Part shown: one piece after another, positions 26,478 to 35,477 of the stretch | Numbering within the stretch: position 1 is the first letter of the stretch | Layout: every line of letters starts with the position of its first letter | Assembly: GCF_018866305.1 (NCBI RefSeq) | Contig: NZ_CP076456.1 | Coordinates: forward strand, 930,001-994,000 | Length of the DNA: 64,000 nt | From: Arthrobacter sunyaminii | GTDB lineage: Bacteria > Actinomycetota > Actinomycetes > Actinomycetales > Micrococcaceae | Direction: 5' to 3' | The notes under the pieces: model-generated | Database searches by the model: none | What the model saw: only the letters and a program-made list of their open reading frames with translations | Told to the model about the DNA's origin: nothing | Translations under genes and position numbers: made by a program

Positions 26478-26509
26478 TGTGTTTCCTTTCCAAATGCTGT
26501 GGGACGGGG

Positions 26510-27517
26510 TTACTTCTGAGCGAGCAGGTCCAGAGCCACGTCCACGATCATGTCTTCCTGACCGCCGACCATGCGCCGCTTGCCCAGCTCCATCAGGATG
26601 TCCGTGGTGGGGATGCCGTAGCGGGTGCTGGCCGTTTCCGCGTGCCGCAGGAAGCTGGAGTACACCCCGGCGTAGCCCAGCGACAGGGTCTCGCGGTCCA
26701 CCCGGACGGGGCGGTCCTGCAGCGGGCGCACCAGGTCGTCGGCGGCGTCCATCAGCGCCGGCAGGTTGCAGCCGTGGTCAAGCCCGAACTTGTCTGCAGC
26801 GGCAATAAACGCCTCCAGCGGAGCATTTCCGGCTCCTGCTCCCATGCCGGCCAGGGACGCGTCCACCCGGTTGGCGCCGTGTTCCACGGCGGTGAGGGAG
26901 TTCGCCACCGACAGCGAGAGGTTCTCATGGGCGTGAATGCCGATTTCAGTGGCCGGATCCAGCACCTGACGGAAGGCATCAACTCGTTCGGCTACGCCGG
27001 GCATGGTGAGGGCTCCGCCGGAGTCCACAACGTACACGCAGGTGGCTCCGTAGCTCTCCATCAGTTTTGCCTGCTTGGCGAGTTCGGCAGGCGGACTCAT
27101 ATGGGACATCATCAAAAAGCCCACGGTGTCCATGCCCAAATCGCGGGCGGCACCGATGTGCTGCGCGGACACATCGGCCTCGGTGCAGTGGGTGGCCACA
27201 CGCACCACCGACGCTCCGGCGCTGTTGGCGTCCTTGAGATGGTGGATGGTGGCGATGCCGGGCAGCGCCAGCGTGGCAACCTTGGCCTGTTTGACGGCCC
27301 CCGCAACCGCGGAAATCCATTCCAGGTCCGTGTGGGCACCGAAGCCGTACACGCAGGAGGAGCCGTTGATTCCGTCGCCGTGCGCAACCTCGATGGAGGC
27401 GACGCCGGCGGCGTCCAGCGCGGTGGCGATGGCGACGGCCTGGTCCACCGTGTACTGGTGCCGGATGGCATGCATGCCGTCACGCAGGGTGACGTCGGAG
27501 ATGTAGAGCCTGCTCAT
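26510..27517 (-). CDS. hsaF: 4-hydroxy-2-oxoacid aldolase HsaF
   Basis: Metal-dependent class II aldolase (335 residues) that splits 4-hydroxy-2-oxohexanoate or -valerate into pyruvate and an aldehyde, which is channelled to HsaG. The active-site strand [15 protein letters not shown] is at about 8-22, with the HxH-type metal region [16 protein letters not shown] near residue 195. The ATG at 27517 has AGGAGG seven bases ahead. It follows hsaG by two bases, in the usual aldolase-dehydrogenase pairing. Equivalent to BphI/MhpE/DmpG; HsaF is chosen from the steroid context. Confidence 0.9.
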   Translation of the reverse strand: MSRLYISDVTLRDGMHAIRHQYTVDQAVAIATALDAAGVASIEVAHGDGINGSSCVYGFGAHTDLEWISAVAGAVKQAKVATLALPGIATIHHLKDANSAGASVVRVATHCTEADVSAQHIGAARDLGMDTVGFLMMSHMSPPAELAKQAKLMESYGATCVYVVDSGGALTMPGVAERVDAFRQVLDPATEIGIHAHENLSLSVANSLTAVEHGANRVDASLAGMGAGAGNAPLEAFIAAADKFGLDHGCNLPALMDAADDLVRPLQDRPVRVDRETLSLGYAGVYSSFLRHAETASTRYGIPTTDILMELGKRRMVGGQEDMIVDVALDLLAQK

Positions 27518-27519
27518 GG

Positions 27520-28494
27520 TTATGCCTCCTGCATCGCCGCGGCGATGTGTTGTTCTTGTACTCCGCCGCGTTCGGCCCACCGCTCGGCGACGGCCATGGC
27601 GGCGGAGGTCATGATGTCCAGGTTGCCCGCGTAGGCGGGAAGATAATGCGCGGCGCCGGTCACCTCCAGCATCACTGTGACCCGGGTGCCGGTGAAGCTG
27701 CCCGTGCCCGGAATGTGCAGGGCATTCTCCGGGCCGAAGGTTTCAAACTGCACTTCCTGCTTGAGCTTGTATCCGGGAACGTACTCCTGCACCTGTGCGG
27801 CCATGGCTTTGACCGACGCCGCGATGGCGGCATGGTCCGTTTCACCGTCGACCAGGCAGTACACCGTGTTCCGCATCATCATCGGCGGCTCGGCGGGGTT
27901 CATGATGATGATGGCCTTGCCTTCGGCCGCACCTCCGACCTCAACCAGGGCGCGGGAAGTGGTCTCGGTGAACTCGTCGATGTTGGCGCGGGTGCCGGGA
28001 CCGGCGGAACGGGAGGCAACGGAGGACACGATCTCCGCGTAGCGCACCGGAGCCACCCGCGTGACGGCAGCCACCATGGGCACCGTGGCCTGTCCGCCGC
28101 AGGTGACCATGTTCAGGTTGGCATCGTCCAGATGGTCCTCAAGGTTCACCACGGGGACGCAGTAGGGGCCGACGGCGGCCGGTGTCAGGTCCAGCACGCG
28201 GACGCCGGTGTCCTTCAGCAGGTCCCAGTTGGTGAGGTGGGCGGAGGCGCTGGTGGCATCGAAGACCACCTTGATGTCCTTGAAGTTCGGCAGGTCAAGC
28301 AGGCCCTGGATGCCGTCGGCAGTAGTGGGAACGCCCATGCTGGCGGCGCGCCGGAGCCCGTCGGACTCCGGGTCGATGCCCACCATGGCGCCCATTTCCA
28401 GCCGCTTGGCCCCGCGGAGCACCTTGATCATCAGATCGGTTCCGATGTTGCCGGAGCCGATGATGGCCACCGGCCAGAGTTCGTTGGTTCCCAC
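27520..28494 (-). CDS. hsaG: Acetaldehyde/propionaldehyde dehydrogenase (acylating) HsaG
   Basis: CoA-dependent dehydrogenase of 324 residues that turns propionaldehyde (or acetaldehyde) from HsaF into propionyl-CoA with NAD. It has an N-terminal Rossmann motif [12 protein letters not shown] (10-21), the catalytic Cys132 in [11 protein letters not shown], and a late [15 protein letters not shown] stretch typical of BphJ/MhpF/HsaG. The GTG start shares one base with the hsaE stop (TAGTG), so the two genes are coupled. Confidence 0.92.
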   Translation of the reverse strand: MGTNELWPVAIIGSGNIGTDLMIKVLRGAKRLEMGAMVGIDPESDGLRRAASMGVPTTADGIQGLLDLPNFKDIKVVFDATSASAHLTNWDLLKDTGVRVLDLTPAAVGPYCVPVVNLEDHLDDANLNMVTCGGQATVPMVAAVTRVAPVRYAEIVSSVASRSAGPGTRANIDEFTETTSRALVEVGGAAEGKAIIIMNPAEPPMMMRNTVYCLVDGETDHAAIAASVKAMAAQVQEYVPGYKLKQEVQFETFGPENALHIPGTGSFTGTRVTVMLEVTGAAHYLPAYAGNLDIMTSAAMAVAERWAERGGVQEQHIAAAMQEA

Positions 28495-29309
28495 TACTTC
28501 TCCTCATGTTTGATGCGGACCTGTCCAAGTCCCTGGATGTTCACTACTGCGTTGGCGCCGGGCGGAAAGGCGACCATGGGGCCGAGGGCGCCGGTCATCA
28601 GGATTTCGCCGGCCTTCAGCGGCCGTTCCAGCTCCGCCATGCGCCTCACCAGCCAGAGGGCGGCACGGTAGGGATGGCCCAGGCAGGCAGCGCCCGAGCC
28701 CACTGATTCCACGCTGCCGTTGACTTCCATGACCATGCCGGCGGCCGCCAGGTCAATCGACGACGGCGCGACGGGCCTGGTGCCGGTCACTATCTGGCCG
28801 CTGGACGCGTTGTCGGCGATGGTGTCCAGGATGGAGATGTCCCAGTTGGTGATTCTTGACCCGACAATCTCAATAGCCGGAAGCAGGTAGTCCACGGCGG
28901 CGATCAGCTCGGTGAGCGTGGTATCCGGCTCGGGGAGGTCCCTTTTCAGGACGAGGGCAACTTCGGCTTCCACCCGCGGCTGCAGGACTGCCCCGGCAGC
29001 CAGCGCTTCGCCGTCGGCCAGGCACATGTCGGCAAAGAGAACGCCGAAGTCCGGCTGGTCCACGCCCATCTGCGCCTGTACGGCCCGTGACGTGAGCCCG
29101 ATCTTGCGCCCCACCACGCGGCGGCCCTCGGCGATCCAGGCGTCCTCGTTGGTCCGCTGGACGTCGTAGGCCGCGCTGATGCCGCCGTCTGCGAGCAGGT
29201 CGCGGATCGGCTCAATCGGCGTTCCGTCCCGCTCTGCACGGCGCAGGCGTGCGGCCAATTCTGCAATGCCTGCCGGATAAGCAGGTGCAGTCTCGATGGT
29301 TGCAGTCAT
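28494..29309 (-). CDS. hsaE: 2-hydroxy-dienoate hydratase HsaE
   Basis: Hydratase of the fumarylacetoacetate-hydrolase-like family, 271 residues. It adds water to 2-hydroxyhexa-2,4-dienoate, the small product of HsaD, to give 4-hydroxy-2-oxohexanoate. It shows the family metal-site segments [12 protein letters not shown] (about 105-116), [11 protein letters not shown] (about 140-150) and LTGALGPM-like [12 protein letters not shown] near 250. The ATG at 29309 follows GGGAGG; the TTG four codons earlier would overlap that site. First gene of hsaE-G-F-B, with operator and CRP-like sites upstream. Confidence 0.9.
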   Translation of the reverse strand: MTATIETAPAYPAGIAELAARLRRAERDGTPIEPIRDLLADGGISAAYDVQRTNEDAWIAEGRRVVGRKIGLTSRAVQAQMGVDQPDFGVLFADMCLADGEALAAGAVLQPRVEAEVALVLKRDLPEPDTTLTELIAAVDYLLPAIEIVGSRITNWDISILDTIADNASSGQIVTGTRPVAPSSIDLAAAGMVMEVNGSVESVGSGAACLGHPYRAALWLVRRMAELERPLKAGEILMTGALGPMVAFPPGANAVVNIQGLGQVRIKHEEK

Positions 29310-29367
29310 CTGTCCTCCCAAGTGAGCCTTCAGTATTGCGCCGATGAGCTGTCCTGCCCCGGGGCAG

Positions 29368-29382
29368 TCCCGAAGAGCGGGA
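29368..29382. promoter_or_regulatory. TCCCG-N5-CGGGA palindrome, site B
   Basis: Perfect inverted repeat TCCCG AAGAG CGGGA, 58 bases ahead of hsaE and in the divergent gap to the IclR gene. Part of the five-site set. Confidence 0.65.
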
Positions 29383-29433
29383 TGGGAGAAGGGTGGTGCA
29401 AATCCTGTAGCGATGTGTACAGTGAAGCTCTCA

Positions 29434-29449
29434 TGTGCGTTAGCTCACA
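29434..29449. promoter_or_regulatory. CRP/GlxR-like binding site
   Basis: TGTGC GTTAGC TCACA differs at one base from the CRP/GlxR consensus TGTGA-N6-TCACA, and the symmetry extends one more A/T pair on each side. It lies between hsaE and the IclR gene, 125 bases from hsaE, and suggests cAMP-linked control of the island. Confidence 0.5.
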
Positions 29450-29553
29450 TAGTTTTTGTGGTCCATAGATGTGCCAAGGAGGTCCCAGCTAATGAATGTT
29501 CCCTGTTGCAGGTTCCGCCGGCGTTCCGCCGGTGTCTCCTTCGGGCGGTGCCG

Positions 29554-30369
29554 ATGAGTGTTTCCCTGACTGCACCCCCTGTTGCCTGGCCTCCGGCTCC
29601 CTCCGGACCGCCCCCGGCAATGGCGGCGCGGATGACGCTGATCATGGAGGTGTTCGATTCACGCTCCGTCCGGCTGCTGCTGGACGAAATAGCGTCCAGG
29701 ACGCGCCTGCCGCGCTCCACCACGCACCGGATCCTGGATCAGCTGGTGCAGCTGGGCTGGCTGGAACACACGCCCGACGGCTACGGCATGGGCTGGCGCT
29801 CGCTGCAGTTCGGCGGCTTGGACAACGGAAACAGCCGGATCCGGGCTGAGGCCGCGCCCCTGCTGCACAGCCTGCAGATACGGACCGGAATGGTGGTCCA
29901 CCTGGCCGTCCTCAACGGCACCAACATCCATTACCTGGACAAGGCCGGCGGCCGCTCGGCCACCTCGGTGCCGTCCCGGGTGGGCGGCAATGCTCCGGCC
30001 CATGCAACGGCACTGGGAAAGTCCATGCTGGCCTGGATCAACCCCGAGCAGCTGGACGAAATGTTCCGGCACGGACTGTCCGCCAACACGCCCCGGACCA
30101 TCAGGGATGTCCCCGCGCTGTACGCGGAGCTGAACCGGATTCGCCAGCGCGGCGGGCTGGCGTACGAATCCGGTGAGAGCTACGAGGGTATCTCCTGCGT
30201 GGCCGCGGCCATCCGCAACCGGCGGGAGCCGGTGGCAAGCATTTCCCTGGTGGGCACCGCCGGGGATCCGATTGAACGTGTCGCTCCACTGGTCCTGGAT
30301 GCGGCACGCCGCGTGTCAGCAGCGCTGTTTCCCGGTGACCTGCCCCAGGACCGGTATTCCGGGTCCTGA
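29554..30369 (+). CDS. IclR family transcriptional regulator
   Basis: 271 residues from the ATG at 29554; the reading frame extends further upstream but through Cys-rich sequence unlike the family. The N-terminal winged helix is at about 28-85 (SVRLLLDEIASRTRLPRSTT, then HRILDQLVQLGWL). The effector-binding domain has NIHYLDKAGG, AHATALGKSMLAW (about 150-162) and YEGISCVAAAIRN. Divergent from hsaE, so likely to control the hsa genes, with a ring-cleavage intermediate as possible ligand. The fused domain of HsaB belongs to the same effector family. Confidence 0.87.
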   Translation: MSVSLTAPPVAWPPAPSGPPPAMAARMTLIMEVFDSRSVRLLLDEIASRTRLPRSTTHRILDQLVQLGWLEHTPDGYGMGWRSLQFGGLDNGNSRIRAEAAPLLHSLQIRTGMVVHLAVLNGTNIHYLDKAGGRSATSVPSRVGGNAPAHATALGKSMLAWINPEQLDEMFRHGLSANTPRTIRDVPALYAELNRIRQRGGLAYESGESYEGISCVAAAIRNRREPVASISLVGTAGDPIERVAPLVLDAARRVSAALFPGDLPQDRYSGS

Positions 30370-30381
30370 GCGCCCCGGAAC

Positions 30382-30420
30382 GGCACACGGGTCCAGGCGT
30401 GTCGCTTGGACCCATGTGCC
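30382..30420. terminator. Hairpin between convergent IclR and NTF2-like genes
   Basis: GGCACACGGGTCCA (30382-30395) and TGGACCCATGTGCC (30407-30420) make a 14-bp stem with one mismatch around an 11-base loop. No T-run follows on either strand; it is placed to end both genes. Confidence 0.55.
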
Positions 30421-30452
30421 TGTCCCCGGGAGTTCTCACTGGACCGGGTTGC

Positions 30453-30923
30453 TCAGTCAGCGGCCGGGGGCGTCAGCAGACCGGACACCGACCGGCGTGC
30501 AAACTTCCATCCACGGGCGGTCCTGGCGAACGAGTCTGAATACAGTCCCAGGGAATCCTGCAGGCTGCCGTCGAGGCGCCGGCCAAAGGCATGGAAGTAG
30601 GCGGTTCCCTTCGCTGCGTCGCCGTCAACGTCAATGATGTGGTTGAGGACCAGATGGCAGGTGCCGCGGTTTGAGGCCATGGTGGATGTGAAGAACTCCC
30701 GCAGGGCGGCCGTACCCTGAACCGCGGGGATCCCCCAGCCGGTGCCGTCCCAGACACCGTCCTCGGTGAACAGGGCCAGCAGATCGTCCAGCCGGCCGCC
30801 GTCAAGGGCCGAAACATATTCGTGGGTTAGGCGCCGGATCAGCTCAATGTCGCTGTCCGCTGCCGCGCCGGCGGCAGAAGCAGTGCGGGGTGCAGCGGCC
30901 GTGCCGGTTGGAGAGTGAGTCAC
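30453..30923 (-). CDS. NTF2-like/SnoaL-like protein in the steroid island
   Basis: 156 residues, single NTF2-fold domain: DIELIRRLTHEYVSALDGGRLDDLLALFTEDGVW (about 25-58, split here by its Asp-rich turn), HLVLNHIIDVDGDAAKGTAYF and YSDSFARTARGWKFARRSV. This superfamily holds ketosteroid isomerase, scytalone dehydratase and SnoaL cyclases, so a delta5-3-ketosteroid isomerase or dehydratase role would fit, but most SnoaL-like proteins are not isomerases and I cannot confirm the catalytic Asp pair. GTG start. The ribosome-site segment is present twice upstream. Same strand as hsaA-hsaC but separated from hsaC by a long hairpin. Confidence 0.75.
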   Translation of the reverse strand: MTHSPTGTAAAPRTASAAGAAADSDIELIRRLTHEYVSALDGGRLDDLLALFTEDGVWDGTGWGIPAVQGTAALREFFTSTMASNRGTCHLVLNHIIDVDGDAAKGTAYFHAFGRRLDGSLQDSLGLYSDSFARTARGWKFARRSVSGLLTPPAAD

Positions 30924-30948
30924 GGGGTTCCTTAAACGGGGTTCCTTA
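30922..30948 (-). repeat. Duplicated ribosome-binding segment
   Basis: ACGGGGTTCCTTA occurs at 30922-30934 and 30936-30948. On the coding strand this gives two copies of TAAGGAACCCCGT, the nearer placing AAGGA five bases ahead of the GTG start of the NTF2-like gene. Confidence 0.75.
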
Positions 30949-30960
30949 CAGCGATTGAAT

Positions 30961-31021
30961 GCCGCCGCCCGTCGGGCGGAGGAAGCACCACGTCGCTTCC
31001 TCCGCCCGACGATGGGCGGCG
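30961..31021. terminator. Long inverted repeat after hsaC
   Basis: The arms 30961-30986 and 30995-31021 pair over about 24 bases (inner core GTCGGGCGGAGGAAGC with GCTTCCTCCGCCCGAC) around an eight-base loop. It lies 10 bases after the hsaC stop, read leftwards, and probably ends the hsaA-hsaC message or protects its 3' end. No T-run. Confidence 0.6.
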
Positions 31022-31030
31022 TCCTGTTTC

Positions 31031-31957
31031 CTAAACGGCAGCGCGTTTGGGGACAAACGCGGCCAGCGGCTCGTGCGCGGCTGCGGAGTGATCATGGCCC
31101 CAGTAGCTCTCGGCCGTGATCTCCTCGGCGGTGAAATAGGTTTCATCCACCAGCATGCCCTCGGTGCCGTACTCGATGTCCCAGCCCCCGGGCGCCCGAA
31201 CGTAGAAGGAAACCATCTTGTCGTTGGTGTGGCGTCCGAGTGAAGCCGAGAGAGTGAAGCCCTGCTTCGTGACCTTGTCCAGCGCCCGCCCCACGGTGTC
31301 CAGGTCCTCGACCTCAACCATCAGGTGCACCAGACCCGGAGCATCGGCATGCGGTGCGCCGCCGATGGCCAGGCTGTGATGGCGCTGGTTGACGCCGAAG
31401 AACCGGAACCGGTTGGCCGGGCGCTGCGGGCCCAGCCGCACTGCGCCGCGGGGCAGGAAGCCCAGCACATCGGTGTAGAAGGACGTGGTTTCCTCCATGG
31501 CCATGGTGGGCAGGACAACGTGGCCCATGCCCTGCGCACCGGTGACAAATTTCTGCGCGTAACCGGTCTTCAGGATGCTGTGGTCCAGACGGGGGCCGAA
31601 GAAAACTTCGACCGGAGTTCCACCCGGATCGGCGAAGGTGATGACCTGTTCCAGACCGCGCAGGTCCGCTTCTTCCTCGTTGAGCCAGGTGACGGCAATG
31701 CCGGCCGCCTCCACGTCCCTGGCCACCTGGGCCAGGGCGAACTGGTCGCGGACTTCCCAGCCCACGGCCAGGACCCGGTCGGAAGTTCCCGGCAGCACGA
31801 TCAGGCGCGCTTCCCGTTCGTCCATGCGCAGGTACAGGCCGTCGGGGTCCGGTCCCACGGCCTCGGCGAAGCCGAGACCTTCGACGGTGAGTTCACGCCA
31901 GCGGTCAATGTGCTCGGTCTGGACCTTGAGATAGCCCAGTCCTCGAATATGAGTCAT
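31031..31957 (-). CDS. hsaC: 3,4-DHSA extradiol dioxygenase HsaC
   Basis: Fe(II)-dependent type I extradiol dioxygenase, 308 residues, two vicinal-oxygen-chelate domains. It cleaves the catechol ring of 3,4-dihydroxy-9,10-secoandrosta-1,3,5(10)-triene-9,17-dione. The iron ligands are visible as His146 (GMGHVVLP), His211 (LVHLMVEV) and Glu262 (DIEYG); active-site His195 (RHHSLA), His243 (GRHTND) and Tyr252 also fit the BphC/HsaC pattern. Lies 62 bases after hsaA on the same strand. Confidence 0.92.
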   Translation of the reverse strand: MTHIRGLGYLKVQTEHIDRWRELTVEGLGFAEAVGPDPDGLYLRMDEREARLIVLPGTSDRVLAVGWEVRDQFALAQVARDVEAAGIAVTWLNEEEADLRGLEQVITFADPGGTPVEVFFGPRLDHSILKTGYAQKFVTGAQGMGHVVLPTMAMEETTSFYTDVLGFLPRGAVRLGPQRPANRFRFFGVNQRHHSLAIGGAPHADAPGLVHLMVEVEDLDTVGRALDKVTKQGFTLSASLGRHTNDKMVSFYVRAPGGWDIEYGTEGMLVDETYFTAEEITAESYWGHDHSAAAHEPLAAFVPKRAAV

Positions 31958-32019
31958 GGTGTTCCTTGCCTTGCTGTTGTGTTGAGGGTTGTTGCTGTAT
32001 CCGGAGGTTTCCCGGCGGG

Positions 32020-33204
32020 TTAGACCATGGCGGCCAGGTTTGCCGGCGGTTCCACGCCCAGCTCCGTGAGGACGGCTGCGTGGTAGGTGGGGCCGGGCAC
32101 GTGGATGGCGTGGGCAAGGCCCATGTGGGCGTCGCGCCAGAATCGCTGAATCGGGTTGTTCATCCGCAGCCCGTTGCCGCCGGAACGGGACAGGATGGTG
32201 TCTACGGCGGCGACGGCCCGCCAGGCAGCCTGGATCTGGGTGCGGCGCCCCACGGCGCGCTGCTCAAGGCTGATCTCACGGCCGGCAGCCGCTGTGTCAT
32301 AGATCCTGCTGATGTTGTCCAGAACTGCCGACCGGGAGGCCCGGATTTCTCCGGCCGCCTCGCTGACCGCGTACATCGAGTACGGATCCTCGACGCTCTT
32401 GAATCCGTTGACCTGCATTCGGTCGCGCTGGTAATCCAGGTGCGCGTGCAACGCTCCTTCAGCGATGCCCACCACTGCGGAGGTCAGGCCGAGCGGAAAC
32501 AGGCTGTAGAACGGGATGCGGTGAATGGGGTCGGTCTTGCCGGCATCGCGTGCCACTTTGCCGCTGAACAGGTCGGCCTGGTTGATGACCCGGTACTCGG
32601 GAACAAAGACGTCCTTGATGATGACGTCTTTGCTGCCCGTGCCGCGCAGTCCAACCACGTCCCAGGAGTCTTCAACGATGGTGTAATCAGCGCGGGGGAC
32701 AACCACGTGCACTGATTCATAGGGCATCAGGGGTTTGCCTTCGGCGTCGCCGATGAATGCTCCCAGGATGACCCACTGTGCATGGTCGGTGCCGCTGGAG
32801 AACTGCCAGTGCCCGGTGAACCGGTAGCCGCCGTCGGTCGGGATGACAACGCCCATCGGCGCGTAGGGGGAGGACACCCAGGTGTTGTCGTCCGCTCCCC
32901 AGATTTCTTCCTGGAGCTTCGGAGCCATGAGCTCCAGTTCCCAGGGATGTACGCCAACGACGCCGGCCACCCAGCCCGCTGCTCCGTCCAGGCTGGCGAT
33001 CTTCATGACCGTCTCGGCAAATTCCGTGGGGTGCGCCCGGGTGCCGCCGTATTCAACGGGGGCAAGCAGCTTCATGACACCGGACTGGCGAAGGATGTCC
33101 ACGGTGGCGTCATTGAGCTTTCCCAGGTCTTCGTTGGCCTGGCCGTAAGAGCGCAGCTCTTCGCCGCGCTCGGTCAGCACATCGGAATTTACAGTGGTTG
33201 TCAT
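32020..33204 (-). CDS. hsaA: 3-HSA hydroxylase oxygenase component HsaA
   Basis: Flavin-dependent monooxygenase with the acyl-CoA-dehydrogenase fold (group D), 394 residues, which uses reduced flavin from HsaB to hydroxylate the phenolic ring of 3-HSA to a catechol. Family marks include DILRQSGVMKLLAPVEYGG (about 36-54), WQFSSGTDHAQWVILGA (about 133-149), DVVGLRGTGSKDVI (about 178-191) and the C-terminal HMGLAHAIHVPGPTY. The ATG at 33204 is preferred over an earlier frame start at 33252. First gene of hsaA-hsaC, divergent from hsaD-kshB across two operator palindromes. Confidence 0.92.
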   Translation of the reverse strand: MTTTVNSDVLTERGEELRSYGQANEDLGKLNDATVDILRQSGVMKLLAPVEYGGTRAHPTEFAETVMKIASLDGAAGWVAGVVGVHPWELELMAPKLQEEIWGADDNTWVSSPYAPMGVVIPTDGGYRFTGHWQFSSGTDHAQWVILGAFIGDAEGKPLMPYESVHVVVPRADYTIVEDSWDVVGLRGTGSKDVIIKDVFVPEYRVINQADLFSGKVARDAGKTDPIHRIPFYSLFPLGLTSAVVGIAEGALHAHLDYQRDRMQVNGFKSVEDPYSMYAVSEAAGEIRASRSAVLDNISRIYDTAAAGREISLEQRAVGRRTQIQAAWRAVAAVDTILSRSGGNGLRMNNPIQRFWRDAHMGLAHAIHVPGPTYHAAVLTELGVEPPANLAAMV

Positions 33205-33288
33205 TGCTGCTTCTCGCTTCCTCGTCAGGGCTTGTACTCCGCCTCTGTGCAAAATCTAGGGTCCTTCGACAAGGGGGAGCCCGGGATG

Positions 33289-33303
33289 TCCCGGTCACCG
33301 GGA
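33289..33303. promoter_or_regulatory. TCCCG-N5-CGGGA palindrome, site C
   Basis: TCCCG GTCAC CGGGA, a perfect 15-bp palindrome apart from the central base, in the hsaA/hsaD divergent gap. An extra CGGGA half-site lies at 33282-33286. Confidence 0.65.
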
Positions 33304-33334
33304 TTGGCGGCTCGGCCGCGGCACAGGCAACCCA

Positions 33335-33349
33335 TCCCGGTGATCGGGA
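33335..33349. promoter_or_regulatory. TCCCG-N5-CGGGA palindrome, site D
   Basis: TCCCG GTGAT CGGGA, 46 bases from site C centre to centre, in the same hsaA/hsaD gap. The paired spacing could allow binding by two regulator molecules, one for each divergent promoter. Confidence 0.65.
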
Positions 33350-33425
33350 TCTGCGTGGCCGCATACCGGGGGACTGTTTATGGTTCAGGAAGACCGAAGA
33401 GATTCGTACATGAGGAGCCTGAGAA

Positions 33426-34325
33426 ATGACCACGGACCTTCGCCATGAAGAGGGCAGTGCAGCCCGGACCGGCAACGCAGTGCTGCGGGAGCTGCAGACC
33501 GGCAACGGCGTGCTGCGCTACCACGAGGCAGGTGAAGGCCCGCCGCTGGTCTTCCTGCACGGTTCCGGCCCCGGCGTGACCGGCATGGGCAACTTCAAGG
33601 GCATCCTTCCGGCCTTCGCCGCGCACTTCCACTGCTACGTCCTGGAATTCCCCGGGTTCGGCGTCAGCGACCCCTCGGACCTGCATCCCATGCAGGCCGG
33701 CGGGCAGGCCGTCGTCGATCTGGTGGACGGTCTGGGCCTGGACCGGGTGGACATCATCGGCAACTCGATGGGCGGCATGATCGGCACGCGGTTTGCCATC
33801 AACCACCCGGACCGGGTGGCCAAGCTGGTAACGCTGGGCGGCATGGGCGTGAATATCTTCAGCCCGTCCCCCGCTGAGGGGATCAGCCTCCTGATTGCCT
33901 TCACCGAGGACCCCACCCGCGAGCGGCTTATCCAGTGGCTGCAGTCCATGGTTTACGACCAGGAGCTGGTCACCGAGGAGCTGATCAACGAACGCTGGCA
34001 GCAGGCCACGGAACCGAAGACACTGGCCAGCGCCCGCAGAATGTACAGCCGGGCGGCGATGAAAGCCGCGGCCGCAGCTGCTGCTGCCTCCGATGCTGCC
34101 CCGGCCTGGGCACAGCTGCACAAGCTGAAGGCCAAAACCCTGATCACCTGGGGCCGTGATGACCGCGTCTCCCCTCTGGACGGGGTGCTGGTGCCGCTGA
34201 GGACCATTCCCGACGTGGAACTTCATGTATTCCCCAACTGCGGGCACTGGGCAATGATCGAGCAGAAGGCCGCCTTTGAAAGCACCGTACTGGCATTCCT
34301 GCAGCGGGAAGAGGCAGCAGTATGA
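33426..34325 (+). CDS. hsaD: Meta-cleavage product hydrolase HsaD
   Basis: Alpha/beta hydrolase of 299 residues that breaks the C-C bond of the HsaC product (4,9-DSHA) into 2-hydroxyhexa-2,4-dienoate and the C/D-ring acid HIP. Motifs are FLHGSGPGVTGMGNF (about 43-57, oxyanion region), the nucleophile Ser114 in GNSMGG, Asp245 in WGRDDRVSPLDG and His274 in CGHWAMIEQ, all in BphD/HsaD positions. An unusual run of Ala (about 211-222) sits in the lid region. Its stop overlaps the kshB start (ATGA). Confidence 0.92.
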   Translation: MTTDLRHEEGSAARTGNAVLRELQTGNGVLRYHEAGEGPPLVFLHGSGPGVTGMGNFKGILPAFAAHFHCYVLEFPGFGVSDPSDLHPMQAGGQAVVDLVDGLGLDRVDIIGNSMGGMIGTRFAINHPDRVAKLVTLGGMGVNIFSPSPAEGISLLIAFTEDPTRERLIQWLQSMVYDQELVTEELINERWQQATEPKTLASARRMYSRAAMKAAAAAAAASDAAPAWAQLHKLKAKTLITWGRDDRVSPLDGVLVPLRTIPDVELHVFPNCGHWAMIEQKAAFESTVLAFLQREEAAV

Positions 34326-35368
34326 GCACTTTGTCAGTGGTAACGCCCCAACAGGTGAGGGTGGTGGAGGTCATCCGGGAAACGTCCGATGCTCACACGC
34401 TCGTCCTGGAGCCGGAGGGGGAAGTGGGGGATACCTTCAGCTACAAGCCCGGCCAATTCCTCACCCTCCGCATCCCCAGCGACCGTCCCGGCGGCGCAGC
34501 GCGATGCTACTCGCTGTGCAGCTCGCCGCAGCAGGACGAAAAGCTGAAGGTCACGGTCAAGCGCACCCGGGACGGCTACGGATCGAACTGGATCTGCGAC
34601 AACGTAGTGGAAGGCAACGTCCTGGACGTCCTGCGCCCGGCGGGAACCTTCACCCCGACCTCGCTGGACAAGGACTTCCTCCTGTTCGCCGGGGGAAGCG
34701 GCGTTACGCCTGTCATGTCCATTCTGAAGTCGGCACTTGCTGCCGGCAACGGACTGGTGACGCTGGTCTACGCCAACCAAGATGAGTCCTCCATTATTTT
34801 TCGGGATGAGCTCATTGCTCTTTCCAAGCAGCATCCCGGCAGGCTTACGGTTATCCACTGGCTGGGAACCGTGCAGGGGCTGCCAGACCAGCCCTCCATC
34901 GGTGCCCTGGCCGCCCCCTACACAGACCGCGAAGTTTTCATCTGCGGTCCCGGACCGTTCATGGACTGCGTTGCCCAAGCACTGGAAACCCTCGGCCTGC
35001 CGCCGGAGCGGGTCCACATTGAACGCTTCACCTCGCTGGGAACCGATCCCTTTGCTCCGGTGGCTGCCGTGGTTCACGACGTCGAGGGGGAGAGCACGGA
35101 GGTGGAGGTCCAATTGGACCGCCAGACCCGGTCCTTGTCCTGGCCCGGAGGAAACCGCCTGCTGGACGTCCTGATCAACGCCGGCATAGACGCGCCATAC
35201 TCCTGCCGGGAGGGCGCCTGCAGTGCCTGCACGTGCCGCGTCCTCGAAGGCGAGATACGGATGGAAAGGAACGAGGTCCTGGACGCAGCGGACCTCGACG
35301 AGGGGTACATCCTCGCCTGCCAGGCGGTGGCAGTCAGCGAGAAGGTCAGGATCACTTACGACGAGTAG
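34322..35368 (+). CDS. kshB: 3-ketosteroid 9-alpha-monooxygenase reductase KshB
   Basis: Electron-transfer flavoprotein, 348 residues, that passes electrons from NADH to KshA. The domain order is FAD-binding (ARCYSLCSSP near residue 60), NAD-binding (FAGGSGVTPVMSIL near 122) and a C-terminal plant-type [2Fe-2S] domain with CREGACSACTC and a distant Cys in ILACQAV. This order is as in KshB and phenylacetate/HMP-type reductases. Coupled to hsaD by a four-base overlap. KshB is favoured because kshA is on the opposite strand close by. Confidence 0.88.
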   Translation: MSTLSVVTPQQVRVVEVIRETSDAHTLVLEPEGEVGDTFSYKPGQFLTLRIPSDRPGGAARCYSLCSSPQQDEKLKVTVKRTRDGYGSNWICDNVVEGNVLDVLRPAGTFTPTSLDKDFLLFAGGSGVTPVMSILKSALAAGNGLVTLVYANQDESSIIFRDELIALSKQHPGRLTVIHWLGTVQGLPDQPSIGALAAPYTDREVFICGPGPFMDCVAQALETLGLPPERVHIERFTSLGTDPFAPVAAVVHDVEGESTEVEVQLDRQTRSLSWPGGNRLLDVLINAGIDAPYSCREGACSACTCRVLEGEIRMERNEVLDAADLDEGYILACQAVAVSEKVRITYDE

Positions 35369-35408
35369 GTCGATCGCACCCGGCCCATCCCGGCAGCGAA
35401 ACAGCAGG

Positions 35409-35451
35409 GCACTGCCCGGCTCCCCGTGGGGGTGGTCGGGCAGTGCTTTTT
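35409..35451 (+). terminator. Rho-independent terminator of hsaD-kshB
   Basis: GCACTGCCCG (35409-35418) pairs with CGGGCAGTGC (35437-35446), followed directly by TTTTT. It begins 40 bases after the kshB stop. Confidence 0.85.
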
Positions 35452-35477
35452 GCTGAGGAAGCCCAAGGGCACAACAA

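Noticed and set aside
30173..30637. Plus-strand frame over the end of the IclR gene and the NTF2-like gene
   Set aside because: It overlaps two better supported genes in other frames, is Arg/Pro/Ser-rich, and crosses the intergenic hairpin.
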